Source of the DNA: Pseudorhodoferax sp965279475
GTDB lineage: Bacteria > Pseudomonadota > Gammaproteobacteria > Burkholderiales > Burkholderiaceae_C
Reading direction: 5' to 3'
DNA: 64,000 nucleotides
Assembly: GCA_965279475.1 (NCBI GenBank)
Contig: CBDIIA010000003.1
Span: forward strand, 186,001 to 250,000
Part shown: positions 24,739 through 33,351 of the stretch, in pieces
How the letters are laid out: each line of letters starts with the position of its first letter
Numbering within the stretch: position 1 is the first letter of the stretch
The notes under the pieces: generated by a model
Databases searched by the model: none
What the model was told of the DNA's origin: nothing
Seen by the model: only the letters and a program-made list of their open reading frames with translations
Made by a program: the position numbers and the translations under genes

Positions 24739-25578
24739 CTACTTGATCCCCGCCCGCATGAAGCTCTGCACGAACTGCCGCTGGAACAGCAGAAAGGCGA
24801 TCAGCAGAGGCGCCGAGCTCATCAGCGTGGCGGCGGTGATCACCGACCAGTCGATGCCCTGGTCGGTCGACGAGAACACCTGCAGGCCCACGGTGAGCGG
24901 ACGCGACGACACGCTGTTGGTGATGATCAGCGGCCACAGGAAGTTGTTCCAGTGGTAACTGACCGACACCAGCGCGAACGCGGTGTAGATCGGCTTGGCC
25001 AGCGGCACGTAGACGCGCCACAGGATCTGCAGGGCCGATGCGCCTTCGACCCGCGCCGCTTCGTCCAGCTCCTTCGGGATGCCGAGGAAGGTCTGGCGCA
25101 ACAGGAAGATCGCGAACGCCGACGCGAAGTAGGGCAGGCCGATCGACAGCAGGCTGTCGACGATGCCGAGCTGGCTCATGGTCTTGTAGTTCTCGACCAG
25201 CAGCACGTCGGGCATGATCATCAGCTGCAGCAGCACCATCGCGAACAGGAAGTCCTTGCCCGGGAAGCTGTAGCGCGCGAACGCATAGGCCGCCAGGGTG
25301 CTCAGCACCAGTTGCACGGCCAGGATCATCACGACCAGGATGCTGGTGTTGAGGAAGTAACGCGCGAATGGCGCGGCCTCCCAGGCGCGTGCGAAGTTGT
25401 CGAGCGTGAGCGGCGCGAACAGGCTGAAGCGGGTGGAGTACTCGCCGGGGTGGAACGCCGTCCACACCGCGTAGAGCAGCGGCAGGATCCACAGCAGCGC
25501 CAGCACCCAGGCGGCGATCTTGTCGAGCCAGGTGGGTTCGTTGTAGACCAACTGCCTCGCAGCGCGGGAGCCGGTCAT
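24739..25578 (-). CDS. ugpE: UgpE-like ABC permease
   Basis: Inner-membrane permease (279 residues, six segments) of a carbohydrate/glycerol-3-phosphate type importer (CUT1). The EAA loop KELDEAARVEGASALQILWRV, which contacts the ATPase, is clear. The start overlaps the ugpA stop by 4 bases. It pairs with UgpA. Confidence 0.9.
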   Translation of the reverse strand: MTGSRAARQLVYNEPTWLDKIAAWVLALLWILPLLYAVWTAFHPGEYSTRFSLFAPLTLDNFARAWEAAPFARYFLNTSILVVMILAVQLVLSTLAAYAFARYSFPGKDFLFAMVLLQLMIMPDVLLVENYKTMSQLGIVDSLLSIGLPYFASAFAIFLLRQTFLGIPKELDEAARVEGASALQILWRVYVPLAKPIYTAFALVSVSYHWNNFLWPLIITNSVSSRPLTVGLQVFSSTDQGIDWSVITAATLMSSAPLLIAFLLFQRQFVQSFMRAGIK

Positions 25579-26462
25579 TTATAGTGCACCCGCTTGTCGA
25601 GCACGAAGAACTGGAAGATCGCCACGGCGCCCAGCGTGCCCAGCAGCACCACGGTGATCGCCGATGCGTAGCCCGTGTCCCAGAACTTGAAGCCGACCTC
25701 GTACAGGTGGTAGAGCAGCAGGGTCGACGCATTGTCAGGGCCCCCGCGCGTCAGCACCACCACGTGGTCGATCATGCGAAAGGCATTGATCACCGCGTTG
25801 ATCAGCACGAACAGCGTGGTGGGCATCAGCAGCGGCCACTGCACGCGGCGGAAGAAGTACCAGCGCGACGCGCCCTCGATCGCCGCGGCCTCGCGCAGGC
25901 TCGGGTTCAGCCCCTGCAGCGCGGCCAGGTAGAAGATCATGAAGAAGCCGGCTTCCTTCCACACGGCCACGACGGTGATCGCCCCGAGCGCCGTGCTCTT
26001 GTCGCCCAGCCAGTTGTGCGACGGCAGGCCGAACAGGCCGGTGATCTGCTCCAGCAGGCCGTAGCCCGGCGTGTAGAAGAACAGCCAGATGTTGGCCACC
26101 GCCACCATCGGCAGCACGGTCGGCGTGAAGTAGGCCATGCGCAGGAAGCCGCGGCCGAAGATGCGTTCGTTGACCCACAACGCCATCGCCAGCGCCAGCC
26201 CGATCGACAGCGGGATCGTCGCCAGCGCGAACCACAGGTTGTTCTGCAGCGCCTGCCAGAAGATCGGGTCTTCCGTCATGACCTGGTAGTTCTCCAGGCC
26301 GACCCACACCCCCGGCCGGCTGCCCTTGGGGGTGGAGAAGAAGCTGTGGATCAGCGTGGCGACGGCCGGGTAGTGCGTGAACGCGACCAGCAGCACCATC
26401 GCCGGCAACAGCATCAGGTAGGGGAGCGCAACAGAGACGCCCGCACCGCGTTCACGACGCAT
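25575..26462 (-). CDS. ugpA: UgpA-like ABC permease
   Basis: First permease of the CUT1-type importer, 295 residues with six segments. It has the family loop LREAAAIEGASRWYFFRRV and a periplasmic N-terminal loop around GLENYQVMTEDPIFWQALQN. The gap of 131 bases to ugpB contains copy 2 of the structured repeat, which could set the ratio of binding protein to permease. ugpE is coupled downstream by a 4-base overlap. Confidence 0.9.
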   Translation of the reverse strand: MRRERGAGVSVALPYLMLLPAMVLLVAFTHYPAVATLIHSFFSTPKGSRPGVWVGLENYQVMTEDPIFWQALQNNLWFALATIPLSIGLALAMALWVNERIFGRGFLRMAYFTPTVLPMVAVANIWLFFYTPGYGLLEQITGLFGLPSHNWLGDKSTALGAITVVAVWKEAGFFMIFYLAALQGLNPSLREAAAIEGASRWYFFRRVQWPLLMPTTLFVLINAVINAFRMIDHVVVLTRGGPDNASTLLLYHLYEVGFKFWDTGYASAITVVLLGTLGAVAIFQFFVLDKRVHYK

Positions 26463-26501
26463 CGTCCGCCTCTCTGCAAGCGAAGCGAAGCACGTTCGGG
26501 A

Positions 26502-26590
26502 AACACCGCGGAACCGGCTTCGCCGGGCCGCTGGTGTTGCCCCCGGCAGGGGGTTGGAGAAGCGACACGAAGTGCGCGGATCCTGGGGGC
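26502..26590 (-). repeat. Structured intercistronic element, copy 2
   Basis: About 89 bases, starting 4 bases after the ugpB stop and ending 40 bases before ugpA. Outer arms AACACC / GGTGTT, inner hairpin CCGGCTTCGCCGG, second hairpin CCCCCGGCAGGGGG, and a tail AGCGACACGAAGTGCGCG then CTGGGGG (plus-strand reading). It is closely similar to copy 3 over its full length. Confidence 0.85.
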
Positions 26591-26593
26591 GAG

Positions 26594-27892
26594 CTATTTA
26601 TAGCTACGCAAGAGACGGTCGGCTTCCTTCTGCGCGTCCTGCATCGCCTGCGCCGGCGTCTTGCTGCCGGTCAGGGCAGCCTGCAGGCCGTCGTTCAATG
26701 CCTTGGTCACGCGCTGGTTGTCGTGCGTCGAGAACTCGGCGAGCGCGAACGGCAGCTGGTCGCGCGCCACCAGGGCGGCGGGGAAGTCGCGGCCGTACTT
26801 GCGCAGCGTGTCGGTGGCGTAGGCCTTCTCCGAGGTGGCGACGTAGCCGGTCTCCACGCTCCACTGCGCCGCGCGTTCCGGCTGCGTGACCCACTTGACG
26901 AACTTGAACGCGGCTTCCTGCTGCGCCGGCGTCGACTTCTTGAAGATGTAGAAGTTGCCGCCGCCGGTCGGCGAGCCCTTCTGCGTCTTGGCCGGCAGCA
27001 TGGCCACGCCGAAATCGAACTTGGCGTTGTTCTTCACGTTGGTCAGGTTGCCGGTGGTCGTCCACATCATCGCGACCTTCTTCTCGAAGAAGTCCTTCGG
27101 CGTCGTACCCCATTCGACGATGCCGGACGGGTGCACGCCCTGCTTGGTCAGGTCGACCCAGTACTGCAGCGCCTCGATGACCTTCGGGTCGTCGAACTTC
27201 ACCGCATTGCCGGGGTCGTTGGCCATCACCACGCCGTTCTGGATCGCCAGCGCCTGGAACAGCCAGTACGGGAAGCCGCTCGACGGGATCTGCACGCCGT
27301 ACTGCGTGACCTTGCCGGCCGCGTCCTTCTTGGTCAGCTTCTTCGCGGCATCGGCCATCTCGGCCCAGGTCGCAGGCGGCTTGTTCGGGTCGAGGCCGGC
27401 TTCCTTGAACAGCTCCTTGTTGTAGTACATCACGATGGTCGAGCGCTGGAACGGAATGCCCCAGGTCTTGCCGCCGCTCTGGCTGTTGAGCATGAAGGCC
27501 TTGTAGAAGCTGCTCACCCAGGCCTTGTCGTCGGCGGTCTTCACGAAGCCGTCAAACGGCACGATCGCGTCTTCGTCGATCAGTGTGAACATGTCGGTCG
27601 ACAGCAGCACCGAGGTGACCGGCGGCGTGCCGGACTTGTGCGCCGTCAGCGCCTTGACGATGGTGTCCTGGTAGCTGCCGGCGTAGATCGGCGTCACCTT
27701 GATCGACGGGTTTTCCTTGGTGAAGGCGGCCGAGGTGTCGTCGATGTACTTGGCGATCGGCCCGCCGACGGCCACCGGGAAGAAGAACGAAATCTCGGTC
27801 GGTGCCTGGGCTTGCGCCGCCCACGGTGTCAGGCCCAGGGCCCAGGCGGCGCCGACGGCGGCCAGCGTGCGGTGGAAGGTCTTGCGTTGCAT
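26594..27892 (-). CDS. ugpB: UgpB-like extracellular solute-binding protein
   Basis: Periplasmic binding protein (432 residues) for a glycerol-3-phosphate- or sugar-like ligand. The signal peptide MQRKTFHRTLAAVGAAWALG ends near AQAQA. UgpB-like landmarks follow: FTKENPSIKVTPIYAGSYQD, PFQRSTIVMYYNKELFKEAG and the closing ALTGSKTPAQAMQDAQKEAD. The ligand pocket cannot be judged without a model, so glycerol-3-phosphate is family-based. GAGGAG lies 9 bases before ATG 27892. ugpC is upstream, 62 bases away. Confidence 0.88.
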   Translation of the reverse strand: MQRKTFHRTLAAVGAAWALGLTPWAAQAQAPTEISFFFPVAVGGPIAKYIDDTSAAFTKENPSIKVTPIYAGSYQDTIVKALTAHKSGTPPVTSVLLSTDMFTLIDEDAIVPFDGFVKTADDKAWVSSFYKAFMLNSQSGGKTWGIPFQRSTIVMYYNKELFKEAGLDPNKPPATWAEMADAAKKLTKKDAAGKVTQYGVQIPSSGFPYWLFQALAIQNGVVMANDPGNAVKFDDPKVIEALQYWVDLTKQGVHPSGIVEWGTTPKDFFEKKVAMMWTTTGNLTNVKNNAKFDFGVAMLPAKTQKGSPTGGGNFYIFKKSTPAQQEAAFKFVKWVTQPERAAQWSVETGYVATSEKAYATDTLRKYGRDFPAALVARDQLPFALAEFSTHDNQRVTKALNDGLQAALTGSKTPAQAMQDAQKEADRLLRSYK

Positions 27893-27954
27893 GCGGTGCT
27901 TCTCCTCGGTGGAATGGATGCGTTGAACGTGTGGTGAACGGTATCGGGGTGGCT

Positions 27955-28968
27955 TCAGGCGACCCGGCGCCCCGCCGCGTCGAAATAGTGCGCGGCCTGC
28001 GCCGGCCAGTGCAGCATCACCCGGTCGCCCAGGTCGACACCCGACTGGCCCTCGGCCCGCACGGTGATGGTCTCGCTGCCGATCGCGCAGCGCAGCACCA
28101 GGTCGGCGCCCAGGTATTCGAGGCTCTGCACCGTGGCCGGTACATCGCCGCCCAGTGTCACGGCCTCGGGGCGCATGCCCAGCAGCTCGCCGCGGCCAGC
28201 CACGGCCACGTCGCTGCCGGCGATGCGGCCGTCGTGCAGCTTCAGCAGGTTCATCGCCGGCGTGCCGATGAACCGTGCGGCGAAGGTGGTGGCCGGCTGG
28301 GCGTAAAGGGCGCGTGGCGGCGCGGCCTGCTCGATGCGGCCCTTGTTCAGCAGCACCACCTGGTCGGCCATGCTCATCGCCTCGGCCTGGTCGTGCGTGA
28401 CGTAGACGACGGTCAGGCCCAGGCGCTGCTGCAGCTCGCGCAGTTCGCGCCGCATGTCCTGGCGCAACTGGGCGTCGAGGTTGGACAGCGGCTCGTCCAT
28501 CAGGCAGACCTTGGCCTGTGCCACGAGGGCACGGCCCAGCGCCACGCGCTGCTGCTGTCCGCCCGACAACTGGCCCGGCCGCCGCGACAGCAGGGCCGAC
28601 AGGCCGAGAAGCTCGGCGGTCTCCTTCAGCCGCGCCGCGGTTTCGGCTGCACCGACTTTGCGCACCGACAGGCCGAAGGTGATGTTGTCTGCCACATCGA
28701 GGTGCGGAAACAGCGCGTAGTTCTGGAACACCATCGCGATGCCGCGCTGCGCCGGCGGCAGATCGGTGACGTCGCGCCCGTTGACGATCACCTTGCCGCT
28801 GCTGGCGGATTCGAGCCCCGCAATGATGCGCAGCGTGGTCGACTTGCCGCAGCCCGAGGGCCCGAGCAGCACGCAGAAACTTCCGGCCTCGATGGAGAGA
28901 TCGATGTTCTCCAGCGCAGTGGCGCTCTCCCAGCGTTTGCCGACGCCCTGCAGTTGAATCGATGACAT
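27955..28968 (-). CDS. ugpC: UgpC/MalK-like ABC ATPase
   Basis: ATPase (337 residues) for the UgpABE importer and first gene of the operon. Walker A GPSGCGKST near 36-44, signature LSGGQQQRVALGRAL, Walker B VCLMDEPLSNLDA, H-loop His in YVTHDQAEAM. The C-terminal third is a TOBE-type domain (LGMRPEAVTLGG onward), as in MalK and UgpC. It is divergent from phaB across a 142-base gap that must carry both promoters. Confidence 0.93.
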   Translation of the reverse strand: MSSIQLQGVGKRWESATALENIDLSIEAGSFCVLLGPSGCGKSTTLRIIAGLESASSGKVIVNGRDVTDLPPAQRGIAMVFQNYALFPHLDVADNITFGLSVRKVGAAETAARLKETAELLGLSALLSRRPGQLSGGQQQRVALGRALVAQAKVCLMDEPLSNLDAQLRQDMRRELRELQQRLGLTVVYVTHDQAEAMSMADQVVLLNKGRIEQAAPPRALYAQPATTFAARFIGTPAMNLLKLHDGRIAGSDVAVAGRGELLGMRPEAVTLGGDVPATVQSLEYLGADLVLRCAIGSETITVRAEGQSGVDLGDRVMLHWPAQAAHYFDAAGRRVA

Positions 28969-29110
28969 CCGCGGAGTATAGGCAGACGCGGTGACGAGGC
29001 CATGAAATGCAAAACTTGGAACGTTCAGTGTTTTCCGCAGGTTGCCTTTTGGCCTTCTTGGGTACAGTTCTTGTTAGTAGGACTGTTTGAACAATCACGC
29101 TGGAGAAAAT

Positions 29111-29848
29111 ATGACTCAGAAGAACGCATATGTGACCGGAGGCATGGGTGGCATCGGTACCGCCATCTGCCGGCGGCTGCACAAGGAGGGCTTCAAGGTC
29201 ATCGCCGGTTGCGGCCCGACCCGCGACCACGGCAAGTGGATCGCCGAGCAGGCGGCCCTGGGCTACACCTTTTACGCATCGGTCGGCAACGTCGGTTCCT
29301 GGGAGTCGACCGTCGAGGCGTTTTCCAAATCGAAGGCCGAACACGGCAGCATCGACGTGCTGGTCAACAACGCCGGCATCACCCGCGACCGCATGTTCCT
29401 CAAGATGACGCGCGAAGACTGGGATGCGGTGATCGAGACCAACCTGAACAGCATGTTCAACGTCACCAAGCAGGTGGTGGGCGACATGGTCGAAAGGGGT
29501 TGGGGCCGCATCGTCAACATCTCGTCGGTCAACGGCGCGAAGGGGCAGGCGGGCCAGACCAACTATTCGGCAGCCAAGGCCGGCATGCACGGCTTCACGA
29601 TGGCGCTGGCGCAGGAGCTGGCCAACAAGGGCGTGACGGTCAACACCGTGAGCCCGGGCTACATCGGCACCGACATGGTGAAGGCGATCCGCCAGGACGT
29701 GCTCGACAAGATCGTCGGCACGATTCCGGTCAAGCGCCTCGGCCAACCCGAGGAGATCGCCTCGATCATTGCCTGGCTGGCCTCCGACGAAGGCGGTTAT
29801 TCCACGGGCGCCGACTTCTCGGTGAACGGCGGCCTGCACATGCACTAG
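29111..29848 (+). CDS. phaB: Acetoacetyl-CoA reductase PhaB
   Basis: NADPH-dependent reduction of acetoacetyl-CoA to (R)-3-hydroxybutyryl-CoA; 245 residues, SDR fold. N-terminal AYVTGGMGGIGTAICRRL, catalytic Ser in NISSVNG, and Tyr/Lys in NYSAAKAGMHGF; the end GADFSVNGGLHMH is typical of PhaB. ATG 29111 follows GGAGAAAAT. It stands apart from phaCA, with the ugp operon between on the other strand. The gap upstream is A/T-richer than average and holds its promoter. Confidence 0.96.
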   Translation: MTQKNAYVTGGMGGIGTAICRRLHKEGFKVIAGCGPTRDHGKWIAEQAALGYTFYASVGNVGSWESTVEAFSKSKAEHGSIDVLVNNAGITRDRMFLKMTREDWDAVIETNLNSMFNVTKQVVGDMVERGWGRIVNISSVNGAKGQAGQTNYSAAKAGMHGFTMALAQELANKGVTVNTVSPGYIGTDMVKAIRQDVLDKIVGTIPVKRLGQPEEIASIIAWLASDEGGYSTGADFSVNGGLHMH

Positions 29849-29851
29849 ATC

Positions 29852-29872
29852 GGCTCGCCCCCGGGGCGAGCC
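29852..29872 (+). terminator. Stem-loop after phaB
   Basis: Strong inverted repeat GGCTCGCCC / GGGCGAGCC with a 3-base loop, 3 bases after the phaB stop. No T-run follows, so termination may need Rho; it also separates phaB from the antiporter gene 93 bases downstream. Confidence 0.6.
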
Positions 29873-29941
29873 TCGACCAGAGGGCATAGGGCGTTGGTGT
29901 AGATTCTTCTGTCTGCCCATTCGAACAAGGTTTCCGCCCCC

Positions 29942-31636
29942 ATGCCGCACAGCGTCTCCCTGATCAGCACGATTGCCGCCGGCCTGGGCCTGGCGCTGGT
30001 GCTGGGCTTCGTCGCGATGCGGCTCAAGCTGCCTGCGCTGGTCGGCTATCTGCTGGCCGGCGTGGTGATTGGGCCGTTCACGCCGGGCTTCGTGGCCGAC
30101 GCGGAGATCGCGAGCCAGCTGGCCGAGATCGGTGTGATGCTGCTGATGTTCGGCGTGGGCCTGCATTTCTCGCTGGACGATCTGCTGGCGGTGCGCAAGA
30201 TCGCGCTGCCCGGCGCCGTCGTGCAGATAGCCGTGGCCACCGCACTGGGCATGGGCCTGGCCCATTGGTGGGGCTGGAACCTGGGCGGGGCGCTGGTGTT
30301 CGGCCTGTCGCTGTCGGTCGCCAGCACCGTGGTGCTGCTGCGCGCGCTGGAGAGCCGCGGCGCGCTCGATTCGTTCAACGGCCGCATCGCGGTCGGCTGG
30401 CTGGTGGTCGAAGACCTGGCGATGGTGCTGGTGCTCGTGCTGCTGCCGCCGCTGGGCGGCTGGCTGGCCGGCAAGACGGACACCGACGTCAACGCGTTGT
30501 GGAAGACGCTGGGCTTGACGCTGCTGCAGGTCGGCGGCTTCGTCGCGCTGATGCTGGTGGTGGGCCGCCGGTTCTTCCCGTGGGTGCTGTGGCAGGTGCA
30601 GCGCACCGGCTCGCGGGAGCTGTTCACGCTATGCGTGGTGGCGGCCGCGGTGAGCATTGCCTTCGGTTCGACCGCGCTGTTCGGCGTGTCGTTCGCGCTG
30701 GGCGCGTTCTTCGCCGGCATGGTGATGCGCGAGTCCGAGTTCAGCCACCGCGCTGCCGAAGAATCGCTGCCGCTGCGCGATGCGTTCGCGGTGCTGTTCT
30801 TCGTCTCGGTCGGCATGCTGTTCGACCCCTGGGTCATCGTCAAGCGCCCGTTGCAGGTGCTGGCCGTGGTGGCCATCATCGTGGTGGGCAAGTCGCTGGC
30901 GGCGGGGGCCCTGGTGCTGGCGTTCCGCTACCCGCTGAACACCGCGCTGACGGTGTCCGCCAGCCTGGCGCAGATCGGCGAGTTCTCGTTCATCCTGGTC
31001 GGCCTGGGCGCGTCGCTGGGCCTGCTGCCGCCCGAGGGGCAGAGCCTGGTGCTGGCCGGTGCGCTGATCTCGATCGCGCTGAACCAGGTGGTGTTCCGCG
31101 CGGTCGAGCCGCTGCAGCAGTGGATCCTGGCCAAGTCCGAGTTCGCCCGCCGGCTCGAGGGCCGCGACGATCCGCTGGCGGAACTGCCGGTGCACACCGA
31201 ACCCCGGTACCTGGCGCAGCAAGTGGTGCTGGTGGGTTATGGGCGCGTGGGCCGCCGCATCGCCGCGGCCATGCAGGCGCACCGCATTCCGTTCGTCGTG
31301 GCCGAGCAGAACCGCGAGACCGTCGAGAAGCTGCGTGCCCAGGGCATGGCGGCGGTGTTCGGCGATGCGTCCGAACCGGCGGTGCTGATCCAGGCCCACA
31401 TCGCGCGCGCCCGCATGCTGGTGATCGCCACGCCCGACTCGCTGAACGTGCGCCAGATGATCAGCGTGGCCCGCACCCTGAACCCGGCCATCGAGACGGT
31501 CGTGCGCATGCACAACGAGACCGAGGCCCGGCTGCTGAACGAAGAGCACGCCGGCAAGGTCTTTCTCGGCGAGGAAGAGCTGGCGTTGTCGATGACGCGG
31601 CACGTGCTGGAGCGCGCCGCAGGCAGCTCGGCATGA
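29942..31636 (+). CDS. CPA2 cation/proton antiporter with TrkA-N domain (KefB/YbaL-like)
   Basis: Membrane antiporter of 564 residues. N-terminal 12-13 hydrophobic segments include LAEIGVMLLMFGVGLHFSLDD, VEDLAMVLVLVLLPP and QIGEFSFILVGLGASLG, typical of the KefB/YbaL branch. The C-terminal RCK/TrkA-N domain starts near residue 431 with GYGRVGRRIA and binds nucleotide; it continues to MHNETEARLLNEEHAGKVFLGEEELA. Potassium or sodium export in exchange for protons is the family role. The stop overlaps the start of a small CxxC protein gene (ATGA). Confidence 0.93.
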   Translation: MPHSVSLISTIAAGLGLALVLGFVAMRLKLPALVGYLLAGVVIGPFTPGFVADAEIASQLAEIGVMLLMFGVGLHFSLDDLLAVRKIALPGAVVQIAVATALGMGLAHWWGWNLGGALVFGLSLSVASTVVLLRALESRGALDSFNGRIAVGWLVVEDLAMVLVLVLLPPLGGWLAGKTDTDVNALWKTLGLTLLQVGGFVALMLVVGRRFFPWVLWQVQRTGSRELFTLCVVAAAVSIAFGSTALFGVSFALGAFFAGMVMRESEFSHRAAEESLPLRDAFAVLFFVSVGMLFDPWVIVKRPLQVLAVVAIIVVGKSLAAGALVLAFRYPLNTALTVSASLAQIGEFSFILVGLGASLGLLPPEGQSLVLAGALISIALNQVVFRAVEPLQQWILAKSEFARRLEGRDDPLAELPVHTEPRYLAQQVVLVGYGRVGRRIAAAMQAHRIPFVVAEQNRETVEKLRAQGMAAVFGDASEPAVLIQAHIARARMLVIATPDSLNVRQMISVARTLNPAIETVVRMHNETEARLLNEEHAGKVFLGEEELALSMTRHVLERAAGSSA

Positions 31637-32031
31637 GGGCCGCCGCGCCGGTGCTGGACGAGGCCGCGCTGCGGCGGATCGCGGCGGCGTACCGGCCCGG
31701 CCTGCGCTGCCCGCGGTGTGCAGCCTTCGTCTGCCCGGGCTGGGAAGCACTGCCGAGCGCCGCGGACGATGCGAGCCTGGTGCGGCAGGGCACGTTGCAG
31801 TCGGCCGGGGCGGATAGCGTTGCCGCCGCCGACAGCGCTGCCGCCGGCTCGGACTATTGGTCGCCCGATGCGCCGATCGCCCTCGGCGTGCATCCGTACG
31901 ACCGCTGCGAGGTCTGGTCCTGCCAGGCCTGCGGACGGCCATTTCTGCGTTACACCGAATTCGGCGGCTACTACGAAGAGCACCGCATCCGCGAGCTCCG
32001 GGCCGAACGCATCACGAGCCCACCCGCGTGA
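31633..32031 (+). CDS. Small zinc-ribbon (CxxC...CxxC) protein
   Basis: Hypothetical protein of 132 residues. Two Cys pairs, CPRC near residue 25 and CQAC near 98, probably bind one zinc. The end YTEFGGYYEEHRIRELRAE is acidic and aromatic. No membrane segment or signal. The ATG overlaps the antiporter stop by 4 bases, so it is translationally coupled to it; a larger unrelated frame runs through the same bases and hides it. I do not recognise a named family. Confidence 0.75.
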   Translation: MRAAAPVLDEAALRRIAAAYRPGLRCPRCAAFVCPGWEALPSAADDASLVRQGTLQSAGADSVAAADSAAAGSDYWSPDAPIALGVHPYDRCEVWSCQACGRPFLRYTEFGGYYEEHRIRELRAERITSPPA

Positions 32032-32064
32032 GCCGGTCGGCGGCCGGGCGCCGCCGCGGCGCGG

Positions 32065-33351
32065 TCAGCGCTGCGTGGTCGCGCGCAGCCGGTTGACGTC
32101 GATCTCGGCCACGGCCCCGGCGCGGTTGCCCCACGATGTGCGCACATGCGTCAGCACCGCGGCGATGTCGCCGTCGTTCAGCGTCAGCACGAACGGCGGC
32201 ATGCCATAGGGGCGCGGGTTGCCGGGCGTGGCGGGGGCGAAACCGCCGTTCAGCACGATCTGCACCAGGTTGGCGGTCGACGGCATCGTGACGGCGCGGT
32301 TGCCGGCCAGCGGAGGGTAGGCGCCGGCGGCACCCTGGCCCTGGTCGCCATGGCATTGGGCGCATTGCTGCTCGTAGAGCTTGGCGCCCCGTGCTGCAAC
32401 CATCGATCCGGGCGCAGGGGGTGGCGCGGACGGCAGTGCGGCGTGCGATGGCGGCAGGCTGCGCAGGTAGTCGGCCATCGCGCCCAGGTCCTCGGGCGTC
32501 AGGTGCTGCGTGCTCTGCTGCACCACCTCGGCCATCGGCCCGGTCACCGAGGCGCGGTCGGAGATGCCCGAACGCAGCAAGGCGACGACCTGCTCGCGCG
32601 GCCAGTCGGCCACGCCGGCTTCGGCGGACGAGGTCAGCGAAGGGGCGTACCAGTTCTGCATCGGGATCAGCCCGCCGGCCAGGTCGAGTGCGGTGTCGCT
32701 CGCGCCCAGCGTGTTGCGTGTCGTGTGGCAGGCGGCGCAGTGGCCGAGCCCACGCACCAGGTAGGCGCCACGGTTCCATTCAGCGGTCTGCGCCGGTTCG
32801 TCGTGGTGCTGCTCGGGCCGGAAGTACAGCGCGCGCCACACGGCCAGCGAAGCCTGCAGGTTGTAGGGCCAGCGCAGCGCGTGCGGCTGATTCGGCTGGG
32901 CCGACGCGGGCTGGCTGCGCAGGAAGGCGAGCAGCGCGTCGGAATCGGCCCGTGTGACCTGCGTGAAGCTGGTATACGGGAACGCGGGCACCAGCAGGCG
33001 CCCGTCGCGCGAGCGGCCATGGTGCAGCGCGCGCCAGAACTCGGCCTGCGACCAGGCCCCGATGCCGTGCTGCGGGTCGGGCGTGAGGTTGCTGCCGTAG
33101 ACGGTACCGAACGGCGTGGCGATCGCGCGGCCGCCGGCGTACGGCGTGCCGCCACGCGTGGTGTGGCAGGCCATGCAATTGCCTGCGCGCGCGAGGTAGG
33201 CGCCGCGCGCGATGGCGTCGGCGGATGCCGCGGGCGGCGGGCCGGGCGGGCCCAGGTCGGGTTCGCCGCGAAGGTTGAGCCAGGCCACCAGCGCGGCTGC
33301 CGCCAACAGCAGGCCGCAGGTCGCCGCCAGAGCGGTGATGCCGCGCCTCAT
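32065..33351 (-). CDS. Triheme c-type cytochrome
   Basis: Membrane-anchored cytochrome of 428 residues with three heme sites: CMACH, CAACH and CAQCH. The N-terminal segment LAATCGLLLAAAALVAWLNL is a signal/anchor. The three-domain layout matches the cytochrome subunits of membrane alcohol, gluconate or aldehyde dehydrogenases, where it carries electrons to ubiquinone or an oxidase. No dehydrogenase gene is next to it. The start overlaps the stop of the diheme gene upstream (ATGA). Confidence 0.92.
   Translation of the reverse strand: MRRGITALAATCGLLLAAAALVAWLNLRGEPDLGPPGPPPAASADAIARGAYLARAGNCMACHTTRGGTPYAGGRAIATPFGTVYGSNLTPDPQHGIGAWSQAEFWRALHHGRSRDGRLLVPAFPYTSFTQVTRADSDALLAFLRSQPASAQPNQPHALRWPYNLQASLAVWRALYFRPEQHHDEPAQTAEWNRGAYLVRGLGHCAACHTTRNTLGASDTALDLAGGLIPMQNWYAPSLTSSAEAGVADWPREQVVALLRSGISDRASVTGPMAEVVQQSTQHLTPEDLGAMADYLRSLPPSHAALPSAPPPAPGSMVAARGAKLYEQQCAQCHGDQGQGAAGAYPPLAGNRAVTMPSTANLVQIVLNGGFAPATPGNPRPYGMPPFVLTLNDGDIAAVLTHVRTSWGNRAGAVAEIDVNRLRATTQR

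Noticed and set aside
29042..29068. phaB promoter as TTGCCT plus TACAGT
   Set aside because: The spacer is only 15 bases and the -10 match is moderate, so it is not listed as a feature.
27893..30265. Upstream extension of the ugpB frame to over 1200 codons
   Set aside because: The signal peptide and ribosome site fix the ugpB start at 27892; the extension runs across ugpC in another frame and antisense to phaB.
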